From NCBI RefSeq assembly GCF_000412675.1, contig NC_021505.1, positions 2,164,501-2,228,500 on the forward strand: DNA of 64,000 nt. Direction: 5' to 3'. Below the pieces are notes generated by a model. That model had not been told where the DNA came from. It saw only the letters and a program-made list of their open reading frames with translations, and ran no database searches. Below, piece by piece: positions 9,864 to 20,544 of the stretch. A program made the translations under genes and the position numbers. The DNA is from Pseudomonas putida NBRC 14164. Its GTDB lineage: Bacteria; Pseudomonadota; Gammaproteobacteria; Pseudomonadales; Pseudomonadaceae. How positions within the stretch are numbered: position 1 is the stretch's first letter; the number at the start of each line of letters is the position of its first letter.

Positions 9864-10855
9864 AAACCACCCCGCTCGATAGCCAAGGCGCCGCCCCTGT
9901 GCGCCGCAGTGGCACCTACTTTGGCCTGGGCACCTACCTGGGCCTGGCTGGCGCCTTGCTGGCGATGATTGTGTTGTTCTCGTTCCTCAGCAGCCACTTC
10001 TGGTCTTACAACACCTTCAGTACCTTGGCCAACCAGATCCCCGACCTGATGGTGCTGGCGGTGGGCATGACCTTTGTACTGATCATCGGCGGAATCGACC
10101 TGTCGGTGGGCTCGGTGCTGGCCCTGGCGGCTTCTGCCGTGAGTGTGGCCATCCTCGGCTGGGGCTGGGACCCGCTGCCGTCGGCGCTGCTGGGCATGGC
10201 CGTGGCCGCACTGGCCGGCAGCATTACCGGCGGCGTTACGGTGGCCTGGCGTATTCCGTCGTTCATCGTCTCGCTTGGCGTGCTGGAAATGGCCCGCGGC
10301 CTGGCCTACCAGTTCACCGACTCGCGCACCGCCTATATCGGCGATGCCTATGCGTGGTTTTCCAACCCGGTTGCCTTTGGTATTTCGCCAGCGTTCATCA
10401 TTGCCTTGCTGGTGATCGTACTGGCCCATCTGGTGCTGACCCGCACGGTGTTCGGCCGCTACCTGATCGGCATCGGTACCAATGAAGAGGCGGTGCGCCT
10501 GGCAGGTATCGACCCGCGCCCGTACAAAGTGCTGGTGTTCGCCCTGATGGGGCTGCTGGCAGGCCTGGCCGCGCTGTTTCAGATATCGCGCCTGGAGGCG
10601 GCCGACCCCAATGCCGGCTCCGGCCTGGAGCTGCAGGTGATCGCCGCCGTGGTGATCGGCGGCACCAGCCTGATGGGCGGGCGTGGCTCGGTCATCAGCA
10701 CCTTCTTTGGCGTACTGATCATCTCGGTACTGGCCGCCGGGCTGGCTCAGATTGGCGCCAGCGAGCCGACCAAACGCATCATTACCGGGGCGGTGATCGT
10801 CATCGCCGTGGTGCTCGACACTTACCGCAGCCGGCGTGCAGCCCGGCGGAACTGA
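9860..10855 (+). CDS. rbsC: D-ribose ABC transporter permease
   Basis: Inner-membrane channel of the ribose importer. The 331 residues form many hydrophobic segments (for example LGLAGALLAMIVLFSFL and DLMVLAVGMTFVLIIGGIDL) and contain the family landmark GIDLSVGSVLALAA and the EAA-like GTNEEAVRLAGI region. Its start overlaps the rbsA stop, and rbsR begins five bases past its own stop. Confidence 0.95.
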   Translation: MKTTPLDSQGAAPVRRSGTYFGLGTYLGLAGALLAMIVLFSFLSSHFWSYNTFSTLANQIPDLMVLAVGMTFVLIIGGIDLSVGSVLALAASAVSVAILGWGWDPLPSALLGMAVAALAGSITGGVTVAWRIPSFIVSLGVLEMARGLAYQFTDSRTAYIGDAYAWFSNPVAFGISPAFIIALLVIVLAHLVLTRTVFGRYLIGIGTNEEAVRLAGIDPRPYKVLVFALMGLLAGLAALFQISRLEAADPNAGSGLELQVIAAVVIGGTSLMGGRGSVISTFFGVLIISVLAAGLAQIGASEPTKRIITGAVIVIAVVLDTYRSRRAARRN

Positions 10856-10859
10856 CAAT

Positions 10860-11882
10860 ATGGCAACCATCAAAGACGTCGCGGCACTGGCGGGCATTTC
10901 CTACACCACCGTGTCCCATGTACTGAACAAGACCCGACCGGTGAGCGAACACGTGCGGCAGAAGGTTGAAGCCGCCATTATCGAGCTGGACTACGTGCCC
11001 AGCGCGGTGGCGCGTTCACTGAAGGCGCGCAGCACGGCCACCATCGGCCTGTTGGTGCCCAATAGCGTCAACCCATACTTCGCCGAGCTGGCACGTGGCA
11101 TTGAAGACGCGTGTGAGCGCAACGGCTACTGTGTAATTTTGTGCAACTCCGATGACAACCCACAGAAGCAGCGCAGTTACCTGCGCGTGCTGCTGGAAAA
11201 GCGCATCGACGGCCTGGTGGTGGCCTCGGTGGGCCAGGACAGCGACCTGCTGCAAAGCCTGGCCTGCGTGCGCACGCCGATGGTTATCGTCGACCGTGAG
11301 CTGGAAGGCGTGGATGCCGACCTGGTGCGCATCGACCACGAACACGGCGCCTACCTGGCCACTCAGCATCTGCTGGAGCTTGGCCACCGCGATGTCGCCT
11401 ATATTGGCGGCCCGGCAGAAACCGGGGTTACCCAGTTGCGTCTGAACGGCTTCCGCCGCGCCATGGCCGAAGCCGGCGTGCCGGTGCTGGGCAGCCGTGT
11501 GCTGCACTGCGACTTCACCAGCCCGGGTGGGCACGCAGCAGCGGCGCAGGTGCTGGAGGGTAAACGGCCCACGGCGATTTTTGCCGGCAACGACATGATC
11601 GGTTTCGGCGTGCTGCGTGCTGCGGCCGAACGCAATATCAGCGTGCCCGGCGAGCTGTCGGTGATCGGCTTCGACGACATCGAGCTGAGCCGCTACGTGT
11701 ATCCGCCGTTGACCACCGTGGGCCAGTCGATTCGCGAGCTGGGCGAGAGCGCCGCCTCACTGTTGCTGACACGTATAGGAACACCCCGGCAAGGCGCGGC
11801 GGAGCAACGCATTGTGGCCCCGCGCATCGTGCTGCGTGAGTCCACCGGGCCGCGCCCGGACTTGTTCAACGATTACCGCTAA
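10860..11882 (+). CDS. rbsR: LacI-family ribose operon repressor
   Basis: Transcription repressor of 340 residues. N-terminal LacI helix-turn-helix MATIKDVAALAGISYTTVSH with hinge region YVPSAVARSLK, then a periplasmic-binding-like sensor (TIGLLVPNSVNPYFAELARG, FAGNDMIGFG, DLxxIGFDD-type segment). The ATG at 10860 is used because it starts the helix-turn-helix; upstream in-frame codons lie inside rbsC. It is encoded within the operon it should control, and a perfect LacI-type palindrome lies before rbsB, so autoregulation is likely. Confidence 0.93.
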   Translation: MATIKDVAALAGISYTTVSHVLNKTRPVSEHVRQKVEAAIIELDYVPSAVARSLKARSTATIGLLVPNSVNPYFAELARGIEDACERNGYCVILCNSDDNPQKQRSYLRVLLEKRIDGLVVASVGQDSDLLQSLACVRTPMVIVDRELEGVDADLVRIDHEHGAYLATQHLLELGHRDVAYIGGPAETGVTQLRLNGFRRAMAEAGVPVLGSRVLHCDFTSPGGHAAAAQVLEGKRPTAIFAGNDMIGFGVLRAAAERNISVPGELSVIGFDDIELSRYVYPPLTTVGQSIRELGESAASLLLTRIGTPRQGAAEQRIVAPRIVLRESTGPRPDLFNDYR

Positions 11883-11897
11883 CGCTAAGGAAACGTC

Positions 11898-12806
11898 ATG
11901 AATGCCAAGGTTGTGGTGGTCGGCAGCCTCAATATGGACCTGGTGGCCCGCGCCCAGCGCCTGCCCCGGGCCGGCGAAACACTCCCCGGCGAAAGCTTTT
12001 TCACCGTGCCGGGCGGCAAAGGCGCCAACCAGGCCGTGGCGGTGGCGCGGCTTGGCGGCAGCGTGGCGATGATCGGCAACGTGGGTGACGATGACTATGG
12101 CCGGCAACTGCACCGGGCCCTGTATGTCGAGGGCATCGACTGCCAGGGCGTCAGCACCTGCCCAGGGGTGTCCAGCGGTGTGGCACTGATTACCGTGGAT
12201 GCCGCCAGCCAGAACTGCATCGTCATCATTCCTGGCGGCAACGGCCTGCTGACGCCGCAGTCGGTACAGCGCTTTGATGCGTTGCTGCAGGCGGCCGAGG
12301 TGGTCATCTGCCAGCTGGAAGTGCCGGCCGGCACCGTGGCCTGGACCCTGACGAGGGCGCATGAGCTGGGCAAACAGGTGATCCTGAACCCGGCGCCGGC
12401 CACCGGCCCCTTGCCGGCGGACTGGTTTGCGCGCATCGATTACCTCACGCCTAACGAAAGCGAGGCCGAAGCCCTGACCGGGGTGCCGGTGACCGACCAG
12501 GACAGCGCCCGGCGCGCCGGTGAGCGCCTGCTGCAGCTGGGGGCGGGCAAAGTGATCATCACCTTGGGCGCGCAAGGGGCCTTGCTGGTGACTGCCAAGG
12601 GCCACCAGCACTTCCCGGCGCCTGTGGTGCAACCGCTGGACACCACTGCTGCTGGCGATACCTTCATTGGCGGCTTTGCTGCCGGCCTGGTTCGGGGGCT
12701 GGAGGAGGGCGAGGCCATTGCCTTTGGCCAGCGTGCCGCCGCCTTGTCGGTTACCCGTGCCGGTGCCCAGCCGTCCATTCCCTACCTGGCGGAGCTGACA
12801 CCATGA
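11898..12806 (+). CDS. rbsK: ribokinase
   Basis: PfkB-family kinase that converts D-ribose to ribose 5-phosphate. The 302-residue protein shows the N-terminal motif [18 protein letters not shown], the di-Gly hinge [10 protein letters not shown] and the C-terminal signature [17 protein letters not shown] holding the catalytic Asp. AAGGAA lies before the ATG. Its stop overlaps the rbsD start as ATGA. Confidence 0.95.
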   Translation: MNAKVVVVGSLNMDLVARAQRLPRAGETLPGESFFTVPGGKGANQAVAVARLGGSVAMIGNVGDDDYGRQLHRALYVEGIDCQGVSTCPGVSSGVALITVDAASQNCIVIIPGGNGLLTPQSVQRFDALLQAAEVVICQLEVPAGTVAWTLTRAHELGKQVILNPAPATGPLPADWFARIDYLTPNESEAEALTGVPVTDQDSARRAGERLLQLGAGKVIITLGAQGALLVTAKGHQHFPAPVVQPLDTTAAGDTFIGGFAAGLVRGLEEGEAIAFGQRAAALSVTRAGAQPSIPYLAELTP

Positions 12807-13201
12807 AGAAAACCCCCTTGCTGAACGTTGCCCTGTCGCGGGTCATTGCCGGCATGGGGCATGGCGATATCCTGGTGATCGGCGATGCCGGGCTGCCGGT
12901 GCCGCCGGGCGTGGAAATGATCGACCTTGCCATCACGCCCGGTCTGCCGGATTTCGCCAGTGTGTTGCGGGTAGTGCTGAGCGAGTTGCAGGTAGAGCGG
13001 CATGTGCTGGCTGAAGAAATGCAGAAAGTGGTGCCGCCGGCGCTGGTAGAGATCGAGCGGTTGAAGGGCAAGCTGGGCAAGCGCGAATGGCTGAGCCATG
13101 AAAATTTCAAGGTGCTGTCGCGCAGTGCCCGCGCGGTGGTGCGCACCGGTGAGTGCCAGCCCTACAGCAACATCGCCCTCATCTCCGGCGTCACTTTCTG
13201 A
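12803..13201 (+). CDS. rbsD: D-ribose pyranase
   Basis: Cytoplasmic enzyme interconverting beta-pyranose and beta-furanose forms of ribose, so that the imported sugar suits RbsK. The 132-residue protein has the family opening [23 protein letters not shown] with the conserved His, and ends [19 protein letters not shown]. It is the last gene of the rbs unit and is followed within 4 bases by a GC-rich hairpin. Confidence 0.94.
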   Translation: MKKTPLLNVALSRVIAGMGHGDILVIGDAGLPVPPGVEMIDLAITPGLPDFASVLRVVLSELQVERHVLAEEMQKVVPPALVEIERLKGKLGKREWLSHENFKVLSRSARAVVRTGECQPYSNIALISGVTF

Positions 13202-13204
13202 ACG

Positions 13205-13290
13205 CGGGGGCTTTGCCCCCGATCGCCGGCTAGCCAGCTCCCAAAAGGGTGTCGCGCTGTACCTGTGGGAGCTGGCTTGCCGGCGATTGG
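13205..13290. repeat. hairpin plus inverted REP-like arms after rbsD
   Basis: CGGGGGC-TTT-GCCCCCG (13205-13221) is a tight stem just after the rbsD stop, without a T-run. It is followed by ATCGCCGGCTAGCCAGCTCCC and its inverted partner GGGAGCTGGCTTGCCGGCGAT. Together these probably end or stabilise the rbs transcript. Confidence 0.6.
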
Positions 13291-13339
13291 GCCGCAGCGC
13301 GGCCCCGGAACCCTCTACCCAGGCAACAGGAGTGCCCGT

Positions 13340-14341
13340 ATGCTCAAGCCCCTGCTACAAGGAATCGCCTTCATGGCCACAGCCACCACCCTCCAGGCGG
13401 CCCCCATCGACTTGATCATAGACACCGACCCCGGCGCCGACGACGTGGTCGCGCTGTTCCTGGCCATGGCCTCGCCTGACGAGCTCAATATCCGTGCCAT
13501 CACCACCGTGGCCGGCAACGTGCGCCTGGATAAAACTTCGCGCAACGCCCGCCTGGCCCGCGAATGGGCGGGCCGCGAAGACATTCCTGTGTATGCCGGC
13601 GCCGGCCGCCCACTGGTGCGTACACCGATCTACGCCGCCGACGTTCATGGCGAAGAAGGCCTTACCGGTGTGCAGGTGCACGAGCCGAAAGCAGCCCTGG
13701 CCCAGGGTAATGCCGTGCAATACCTGGTCGATACCCTCGGCGCAGCCAAACCGCACAGCATCACCGTCGCCATGCTCGGCCCGCAGACCAATCTGGCCCT
13801 GGCATTGATCCAGCGCCCGGACATCGCCCAAGGCATCAAGGAGGTGGTGGTCATGGGCGGCGCCCACTTCAATGGCGGCAACATCACCCCGGCAGCAGAA
13901 TTCAACCTCTACGCAGACCCGCACGCCGCCGAAGTGGTGCTGGCCAGCGGTGTAGCACTCACCTACCTGCCGCTGGACGTCACCCACAAGCTGCTGACCA
14001 GCGCCGCCCGCCTGAAACAACTGGCAGCCCTGAACAATCAGGCCAGCAAGCGCGTGGTCGATATCCTCAATGCCTACATCACCCACGACATGGACCTGTA
14101 CGGTATGCCCGGGGGCCCGGTGCATGACGCCAGCGTCATTGCCTACCTGTTAAAGCCAGAGCTGTTCAGCGGCCGACGCATCCATATGAGCATCGACAGC
14201 CGTGAAGGCCCGACCTTCGGCCAGACCATTGCCGACTGGTACGGCGTACTCAAGCAACCAGCGAATGTGCTGTGGGTGGAGCAGGGCGATGCCCAGGGGC
14301 TGTTCGACCTGCTCAGCGCACGTCTGGCGCGATTGGAATAG
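13340..14341 (+). CDS. exported inosine-uridine-type nucleoside hydrolase
   Basis: Hydrolyses nucleosides to base plus ribose. The 333-residue protein carries the calcium-binding hallmark DTDPGADD (about 28-35) and further family segments VMGGAHFNGGNITPAAEFNLYADPHAA and a late VHDASVIAYLL with the conserved His-Asp. A hydrophobic, signal-like N-terminus (MLKPLLQGIAFMATATTLQA) precedes the enzyme, suggesting a periplasmic location. The ATG at 13340 has CAGGAG seven bases upstream. Its position directly after rbsBACRKD suggests it releases ribose outside the cytoplasm for import; that link is inference. Confidence 0.9.
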   Translation: MLKPLLQGIAFMATATTLQAAPIDLIIDTDPGADDVVALFLAMASPDELNIRAITTVAGNVRLDKTSRNARLAREWAGREDIPVYAGAGRPLVRTPIYAADVHGEEGLTGVQVHEPKAALAQGNAVQYLVDTLGAAKPHSITVAMLGPQTNLALALIQRPDIAQGIKEVVVMGGAHFNGGNITPAAEFNLYADPHAAEVVLASGVALTYLPLDVTHKLLTSAARLKQLAALNNQASKRVVDILNAYITHDMDLYGMPGGPVHDASVIAYLLKPELFSGRRIHMSIDSREGPTFGQTIADWYGVLKQPANVLWVEQGDAQGLFDLLSARLARLE

Positions 14342-14525
14342 CCGCGTGCGGCGCGTAGCGCTCGAACACCTGGTCGATGAAGCTGCGTGCCGCCTCGGCG
14401 CCGTTGTCCCGTACCAACAGGTCGATGGCGATCAACAGCAATTCTTCCGGTGTGCCAGGGCTGTACGCGCTCTGGCCCTCGGCCCATTTGACCTTGATGT
14501 CGGCATCGATGCTGTGGGTACTCAT
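14313..14525 (-). CDS. small conserved hypothetical protein
   Basis: 70-residue protein beginning MSTHSIDADIKVKWAEGQSA. No recognised domain; it looks soluble and helical in the second half (LLLIAIDLLVRDNGAEAARSFIDQVFERY). The gene is convergent with the nucleoside hydrolase and overlaps its last 29 bases. The ATG at 14525 is favoured because it is preceded by GAGAGC; an upstream in-frame start adds unrelated sequence. Function unknown. Confidence 0.6.
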   Translation of the reverse strand: MSTHSIDADIKVKWAEGQSAYSPGTPEELLLIAIDLLVRDNGAEAARSFIDQVFERYAPHAAIPIAPDVR

Positions 14526-14799
14526 GAAAAGCTCTCGCTGGGGGCCCGGAACGAAGGGGGAGCACCTGACCCTGGTGCTCGATGGAGGCGGGATGCGCTC
14601 CACTTCTTGCAGCAAATCATGGCTTTGCGCCAGTGACCGTGCGCGCTAAGCATATGGCAAACGCATGGGGTTGTGCAAAATCCGGTCACGATTGCTTTTC
14701 GCCTCGGTGCTAGAGTTCAGGCAGACTTGACCGGTTTTGCAACGAATACTGAGCGGAGCTGTCGGAACAGACAGTTCCCGGACCCATTTAGGAGGCTTC

Positions 14800-15117
14800 A
14801 TGTTCCGTACCCGTGCTTACCTGGCAACCCTGGCGGTGGCTGCTGTCCTGGCTGGTTGCAGCACAGGTGGCAACGCTGGTGGCGATGCGCCGGCCGCATC
14901 GGCTGGCAACGATGGCCGCTGCGAAGCCAGCGGCGCCGATTTTGCCATTGGCAAACCAGGCAGCGCCGAGCTGCTGGAGCAGGCGCGCAAGGGCAGTGGC
15001 TCGCAGACAGCACGCATCCTCAAGCCGCACGATGTAGTAACCCTGGAATACCGCTCCGACCGCCTGAACCTGAACGTGGACGAGCAAGGCAAGGTAACCC
15101 GCGTCAACTGCGGTTGA
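14800..15117 (+). CDS. I78-family peptidase-inhibitor lipoprotein
   Basis: 105-residue lipoprotein precursor: signal MFRTRAYLATLAVAAVLAGC with lipobox LAGC, then a low-complexity Gly/Ala linker and an inhibitor I78-type domain (CEASGADFAIGKPGSAELLEQA, then PHDVVTLEYRSDRLNLNVDE and a terminal VNCG). The two domain cysteines probably form a disulfide. Family members resemble small serine-protease inhibitors. A strong AGGAGG lies six bases before the ATG, and a terminator follows at 15212. Confidence 0.82.
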   Translation: MFRTRAYLATLAVAAVLAGCSTGGNAGGDAPAASAGNDGRCEASGADFAIGKPGSAELLEQARKGSGSQTARILKPHDVVTLEYRSDRLNLNVDEQGKVTRVNCG

Positions 15118-15142
15118 TGCAGCTCCAAAGGCCCATGCGGCC

Positions 15143-15177
15143 CCTGTAGGAGCGGCCTCGTGCCGCGAAAGGGCCGC
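15143..15177 (+). repeat. single REP arm
   Basis: TGTAGGAGCGGCCTCGTGCC followed by GCGAAAGGGCCGC: one REP arm without an inverted partner, between the I78 gene and the terminator at 15212. Confidence 0.6.
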
Positions 15178-15211
15178 AAAGAGCAGCGTATACCGCCTGG
15201 TAAGCGCCCAT

Positions 15212-15242
15212 AAAAAAACCCGCCACAAGGGCGGGTTTTTTC
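15212..15242. terminator. bidirectional intrinsic terminator
   Basis: AAAAAAACCCGCC-ACAA-GGGCGGGTTTTTT: a strong stem with an A-run on one side and a T-run on the other, placed between the convergent I78 lipoprotein gene and the cold-shock gene, so it can end both transcripts. Confidence 0.93.
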
Positions 15243-15254
15243 ACAGCTTCCGAA

Positions 15255-15467
15255 TTACTCCGGACGAACCTGTGCAGCCTGCATGCCCTTCTGACCGCGC
15301 TCGGCGACGAAGGAAACTTGCTGACCTTCTTTCAGGCTCTTGAAGCCGTCGGATTCGATGGCCTTGAAGTGAACGAACAGGTCGTCGCCGCCGCCTTGTG
15401 GGGTGATGAAGCCGAAGCCTTTCTCATCATTGAACCATTTGACGGTGCCGGTTTGGCGATTGGACAT
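15255..15467 (-). CDS. cold-shock protein (CspA family)
   Basis: 70-residue single-domain nucleic-acid-binding protein. RNP1 (KGFGFIT) and RNP2 (DLFVHF) are both intact within [20 protein letters not shown]. Such proteins melt RNA secondary structure and act as RNA chaperones. GGAG lies before the ATG at 15467. The region upstream to about 15600 is free of genes, consistent with the leader often found on csp genes, and the terminator at 15212 closes the unit. Confidence 0.95.
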   Translation of the reverse strand: MSNRQTGTVKWFNDEKGFGFITPQGGGDDLFVHFKAIESDGFKSLKEGQQVSFVAERGQKGMQAAQVRPE

Positions 15468-15630
15468 GGGATGAATCTCCAGAAACTTGAAATTTTTCGA
15501 AGTGCCTAGACGCCTGAGCTGTCTGGCACAGATGACATCATAGTCTAATTCTGCGGAACTAGCGCCTTTTACCTTCACCGGATGTTGATCCAGCGCAAAA
15601 TAATCGTCAGCCACCACCGGCTTTAAGGTT

Positions 15631-15936
15631 TCAGCGCTTCGGTGCGCAGGCCTGTTGTACCACGGTCTGGGCCTTCTGCATCAGCTTGGCGTCAACGCCA
15701 TCCTTGCTGTCCAGGTCGGCAATCTCGGCGTCGGTAAAATTCTTTTTGATCGCTTGTGCGCCGCAGTCGCAGTGTTTTTTCGCCGTGGCAGCGTCAACGC
15801 CCTGGCTGCCGGCCACTTGCGTGCACTGGGCGGTGTAGGCGGCCTCCTTCCCGGCTGGGAAGTTGCCGGCGTTCGCAGCCACGGGCAGCAGCAGGGCGCC
15901 AGCGGCCGCCAGGGCCAGAAGAGACGGAACTCGCAT
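15631..15936 (-). CDS. small secreted cysteine-containing protein
   Basis: 101 residues with a signal peptide ([23 protein letters not shown]) and a mature region of about 78 residues with four cysteines (QCTQ, HCDCG, QACAP), which suggests disulfides in the periplasm. No domain recognised. Read leftward; an AGGAGT-like site precedes the start. Role unknown. Confidence 0.72.
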   Translation of the reverse strand: MRVPSLLALAAAGALLLPVAANAGNFPAGKEAAYTAQCTQVAGSQGVDAATAKKHCDCGAQAIKKNFTDAEIADLDSKDGVDAKLMQKAQTVVQQACAPKR

Positions 15937-16273
15937 AACCAGTTACTCCTTGGGTTAAGGTCTCATCAAGAGTAGGTTGCTTCCCAAAGTCTGAGCGGTA
16001 TTTTTCCGCGTTAGTTCACCGCTGCGGTGCAATTTCCAAATATTTCTGCCTGGGGTGCAACCCGCGTGCTAGCATGCTCGGCTTGTGGTCGCGCTGTGCC
16101 GGCTGCAGCTATCTTTTTTCTTTCCAGTCACTCTGGTTCGTCCCTTGCAAGCCGAAAGGCTTCTGCCACTGTGAGGCAGGCTTCCTTATAAAGGAGGGCA
16201 GGTCGGATCTTGTACTGGCTCATCCCAACCCACGTGACCTTTGGTAGGGGTCACCACTAGGAGAGGAGGCGCC
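15937..16273 (+). other. gene-free stretch before thrS
   Basis: 337 bp between the divergent secreted-protein gene and thrS, presumably holding both promoters and the thrS leader. The last part is purine-rich and contains AAGGAGGG (about 16192) and AGGAGAGGAGG (16260-16269), the latter being the thrS ribosome site. No convincing -10/-35 pair or T-box was identified by eye. Confidence 0.5.
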
Positions 16274-18196
16274 ATGCCCACTATTACTCTTCCCGATGGC
16301 AGTCAACGTTCGTTTGATCACGCCGTATCCGTAGCCGACGTTGCCGCTTCCATCGGCGCCGGCCTGGCCAAGGCCACCGTCGCCGGCAAGGTCGACGGTA
16401 AACTGGTCGATGCTTGCGACCTGATCAGTCACGACGCCACCCTGCAGATCATCACCCCTAAAGATGAAGAGGGACTGGAGATCATCCGTCACTCGTGCGC
16501 CCACCTGGTCGGCCACGCGGTGAAGCAGCTGTACCCGACCGCCAAGATGGTGATCGGCCCGGTTATCGACGAAGGCTTCTATTACGACATCGCCTACGAG
16601 CGCCCCTTCACTCCTGAAGACATGGCCGCCATCGAAAAGCGCATGATGGAGCTGATCGAGAAAGACTACGACGTGGTCAAGAAAGTGACCCCGCGCGCCG
16701 AAGTCATCGACGTGTTCAAGGCCCGTGGCGAAGACTACAAGCTGCGCCTGGTCGAAGACATGCCGGATGAGCAGGCCATGGGCCTGTACTACCACGAAGA
16801 ATACGTCGACATGTGCCGCGGCCCGCACGTGCCGAACACCCGCTTCCTCAAGGCATTCAAGCTGACCAAGCTGTCCGGTGCCTACTGGCGCGGTGATGCC
16901 AAGAACGAGCAGCTGCAGCGCGTGTACGGCACCGCCTGGGCCGACAAGAAGCAGCTGGCTGCCTACGTTCAGCGCATCGAAGAAGCCGAAAAACGCGACC
17001 ACCGCAAGATCGGCAAGCAGCTCGACCTGTTTCACCTGCAGGAAGAAGCCCCGGGCATGGTGTTCTGGCACGCCAACGGCTGGACCGTGTACCAGGTACT
17101 CGAGCAGTACATGCGCCAGGTTCAGCGCGCCAACGGCTACCTGGAAATCAAGACGCCGCAGGTTGTCGACCGTATTTTGTGGGAGCGTTCCGGCCACTGG
17201 TCCAACTACGCCGAGAACATGTTCACCACTTCGTCGGAAAGCCGTGACTACGCGGTAAAACCGATGAACTGCCCGTGCCACGTGCAGGTGTTCAACCAGG
17301 GCCTGAAAAGCTACCGCGACCTGCCGCTGCGCCTGGCCGAGTTCGGCGCCTGCCACCGTAACGAGCCGTCCGGTGCCCTGCATGGCATCATGCGTGTGCG
17401 TGGCTTCGTACAGGATGACGCGCACATCTTCTGCACCGAAGAACAGGTGAAGAAAGAAGCCGCCGACTTCATCAAGCTGACCCTGGACGTGTACAAGGAC
17501 TTCGGCTTCAGCGACATCGCCATGAAGCTGTCCACTCGTCCGGCCAAGCGTGTTGGTTCCGAAGAGCTGTGGGACCGTGCCGAAAGCGCACTGGCCGACG
17601 CCCTGAACGAATCGGGCCTTGAGTGGGAGTACCAGCCAGGCGAGGGCGCCTTCTACGGCCCGAAAATCGAGTTTACCCTGCGCGACTGCCTCGGCCGTAA
17701 CTGGCAGTGTGGTACCCTGCAGTACGACCCGAACCTGCCAGAGCGTCTGGACGCCAGCTACATCGCCGAAGACAACAGCCGTGTTCGCCCGGTCATGCTG
17801 CACCGTGCCATCCTCGGTTCGTTCGAGCGCTTCATCGGCATGCTGATCGAGCACTACGCTGGCGTGTTCCCGGCGTGGCTGGCACCGACCCAGGCGGTGA
17901 TCATGAATATCACCGACAAACAGGCCGATTTCGCCCTAGAGGTTGAGAAATCTCTGAACGGTAGCGGTTTCCGTGCCAAGTCGGACTTGAGAAATGAGAA
18001 GATCGGCTTTAAAATCCGCGAGCATACTTTGCTCAAGGTCCCGTACCTTTTGGTTATAGGGGATCGCGAAGTCGAAACGCAGACCGTTGCAGTGCGTACT
18101 CGCGAAGGCGCAGACCTGGGCTCCATGCCCGTCGCCCAATTCGCTGAGCTTCTGACACAAGCGGTTTCCCGGCGTGGTCGCCAAGAATCGGAGTAA
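16274..18196 (+). CDS. thrS: threonine--tRNA ligase
   Basis: Class II aminoacyl-tRNA synthetase charging tRNA-Thr. The 640-residue protein has the N-terminal TGS domain ([14 protein letters not shown]), the editing domain with [11 protein letters not shown] and the Cys/His zinc-type set, motif 2 ([15 protein letters not shown]) and motif 3 ([20 protein letters not shown]), then the anticodon-binding domain. The ATG at 16274 has AGGAGG five to six bases upstream. Its TAA stop overlaps the ATG of infC, starting the translation operon. Confidence 0.98.
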   Translation: MPTITLPDGSQRSFDHAVSVADVAASIGAGLAKATVAGKVDGKLVDACDLISHDATLQIITPKDEEGLEIIRHSCAHLVGHAVKQLYPTAKMVIGPVIDEGFYYDIAYERPFTPEDMAAIEKRMMELIEKDYDVVKKVTPRAEVIDVFKARGEDYKLRLVEDMPDEQAMGLYYHEEYVDMCRGPHVPNTRFLKAFKLTKLSGAYWRGDAKNEQLQRVYGTAWADKKQLAAYVQRIEEAEKRDHRKIGKQLDLFHLQEEAPGMVFWHANGWTVYQVLEQYMRQVQRANGYLEIKTPQVVDRILWERSGHWSNYAENMFTTSSESRDYAVKPMNCPCHVQVFNQGLKSYRDLPLRLAEFGACHRNEPSGALHGIMRVRGFVQDDAHIFCTEEQVKKEAADFIKLTLDVYKDFGFSDIAMKLSTRPAKRVGSEELWDRAESALADALNESGLEWEYQPGEGAFYGPKIEFTLRDCLGRNWQCGTLQYDPNLPERLDASYIAEDNSRVRPVMLHRAILGSFERFIGMLIEHYAGVFPAWLAPTQAVIMNITDKQADFALEVEKSLNGSGFRAKSDLRNEKIGFKIREHTLLKVPYLLVIGDREVETQTVAVRTREGADLGSMPVAQFAELLTQAVSRRGRQESE

Positions 18197-18747
18197 TGAC
18201 TATTAAGCGTGAAATGAGAAACGATAAGCGTGCTGTACCGAAGGCCCCGATCAACGAGAATATCTCGGCCCGCGAGGTTCGGTTAATTGGCGCAGACGGC
18301 GAGCAGGTTGGCATCGTCTCGATTGATGAAGCGCTGCGTATCGCTGATGAAGCGAAGCTGGATCTGGTAGAAATCTCTGCAGACGCGGTACCACCGGTCT
18401 GCAAGGTCATGGACTACGGCAAGCACCTCTTCGAGAAGAAGAAGCAGGCCAACGAAGCCAAGAAAAACCAGAAGCAGATCCAGATTAAAGAAATCAAGTT
18501 TCGTCCAGGGACGGAGGATGGGGATTACCAGGTAAAACTACGCAACCTGGTACGTTTCCTTACCGATGGGGACAAGGCCAAGATCTCTCTGAGATTCCGT
18601 GGTCGTGAGATGGCCCACCAGGAGCTGGGCATGGAGCTGTTGAAGCGGGTTGAAGCTGACCTGCTTGAATACGGCACCGTTGAGCAGCATCCGAAGATGG
18701 AAGGACGCCAGCTTATGATGGTCATCGCCCCCAAAAAGAAGAAGTAA
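18196..18747 (+). CDS. infC: translation initiation factor IF-3
   Basis: Initiation factor that binds the 30S subunit, prevents premature 50S joining and checks the start codon. 183 residues if read from the ATG at 18196; the core [33 protein letters not shown] and [16 protein letters not shown] are typical. The ATG overlaps the thrS stop and lies only two bases after GGAG (18190-18193), whereas the in-frame ATT at 18202, followed by AAG, lies eight bases after it. As E. coli infC starts with AUU followed by AAA, the true start may be AUU at 18202, giving 181 residues. Confidence 0.97.
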   Translation: MTIKREMRNDKRAVPKAPINENISAREVRLIGADGEQVGIVSIDEALRIADEAKLDLVEISADAVPPVCKVMDYGKHLFEKKKQANEAKKNQKQIQIKEIKFRPGTEDGDYQVKLRNLVRFLTDGDKAKISLRFRGREMAHQELGMELLKRVEADLLEYGTVEQHPKMEGRQLMMVIAPKKKK

Positions 18748-18808
18748 TCTCCCGGGCACGGCAGGCCTGATGATTATTGTGTAATTTTTTTCGAATGCGG
18801 AGTTCAAC

Positions 18809-19003
18809 ATGCCAAAAATGAAAACCAAGAGCGGTGCTGCGAAGCGCTTCCTGAAGACAGCTTCGGGCTTCAAGCACAAGCACGCTTTCAAGAGCCACAT
18901 CCTGACCAAAATGTCGACCAAGCGTAAGCGTCAACTGCGCGGTGCCAGCTTGCTGCACCCGTCTGACGTGGCAAAAGTCGAGCGCATGCTGCGCGTTCGT
19001 TAA
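18809..19003 (+). CDS. rpmI: 50S ribosomal protein L35
   Basis: Small basic ribosomal protein of 64 residues: [20 protein letters not shown], with a Lys/Arg-rich middle and the end [11 protein letters not shown]. It follows infC by 61 bases and precedes rplT by 27, as in most bacteria. Confidence 0.98.
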   Translation: MPKMKTKSGAAKRFLKTASGFKHKHAFKSHILTKMSTKRKRQLRGASLLHPSDVAKVERMLRVR

Positions 19004-19030
19004 TTCTGGTTAAGATAGAGGAAGTTACTC

Positions 19031-19387
19031 ATGGCTCGTGTTAAGCGTGGCGTCATCGCTCGTAAGCGTCACAAGAAAATTCTGAAACTGGCTAAAGGTT
19101 ACTACGGTGCACGCTCGCGCGTATTCCGCGTAGCCAAGCAAGCGGTCATCAAGGCAGGCCAATACGCCTACCGCGACCGTCGCCAGAAGAAGCGTCAGTT
19201 CCGCGCACTGTGGATCGCTCGTATCAACGCCGGTGCTCGCAACAACGGTCTGTCCTACAGCCGTCTGATTGCTGGCCTGAAAAAGGCTTCGATCGAAATC
19301 GACCGTAAGGTTCTGGCCGATCTGGCAGTGAACGAAAAAGCGGCGTTTGCTGCGATTGTCGAGAAAGCTAAAGCCGTTCTGGCTTAA
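19031..19387 (+). CDS. rplT: 50S ribosomal protein L20
   Basis: Basic 118-residue assembly protein of the large subunit: [20 protein letters not shown] at the N-terminus and [20 protein letters not shown] later. In E. coli it also represses its own operon by binding the mRNA near rpmI; whether that holds here was not assessed. It is followed by the hairpins at 19404. Confidence 0.98.
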   Translation: MARVKRGVIARKRHKKILKLAKGYYGARSRVFRVAKQAVIKAGQYAYRDRRQKKRQFRALWIARINAGARNNGLSYSRLIAGLKKASIEIDRKVLADLAVNEKAAFAAIVEKAKAVLA

Positions 19388-19403
19388 GTACCCGCGACAA
19401 TCA

Positions 19404-20513
<1,110 letters not shown>

Positions 20514-20544
20514 GCCCAATCGACGCACATTCTAGGAGAACAGC

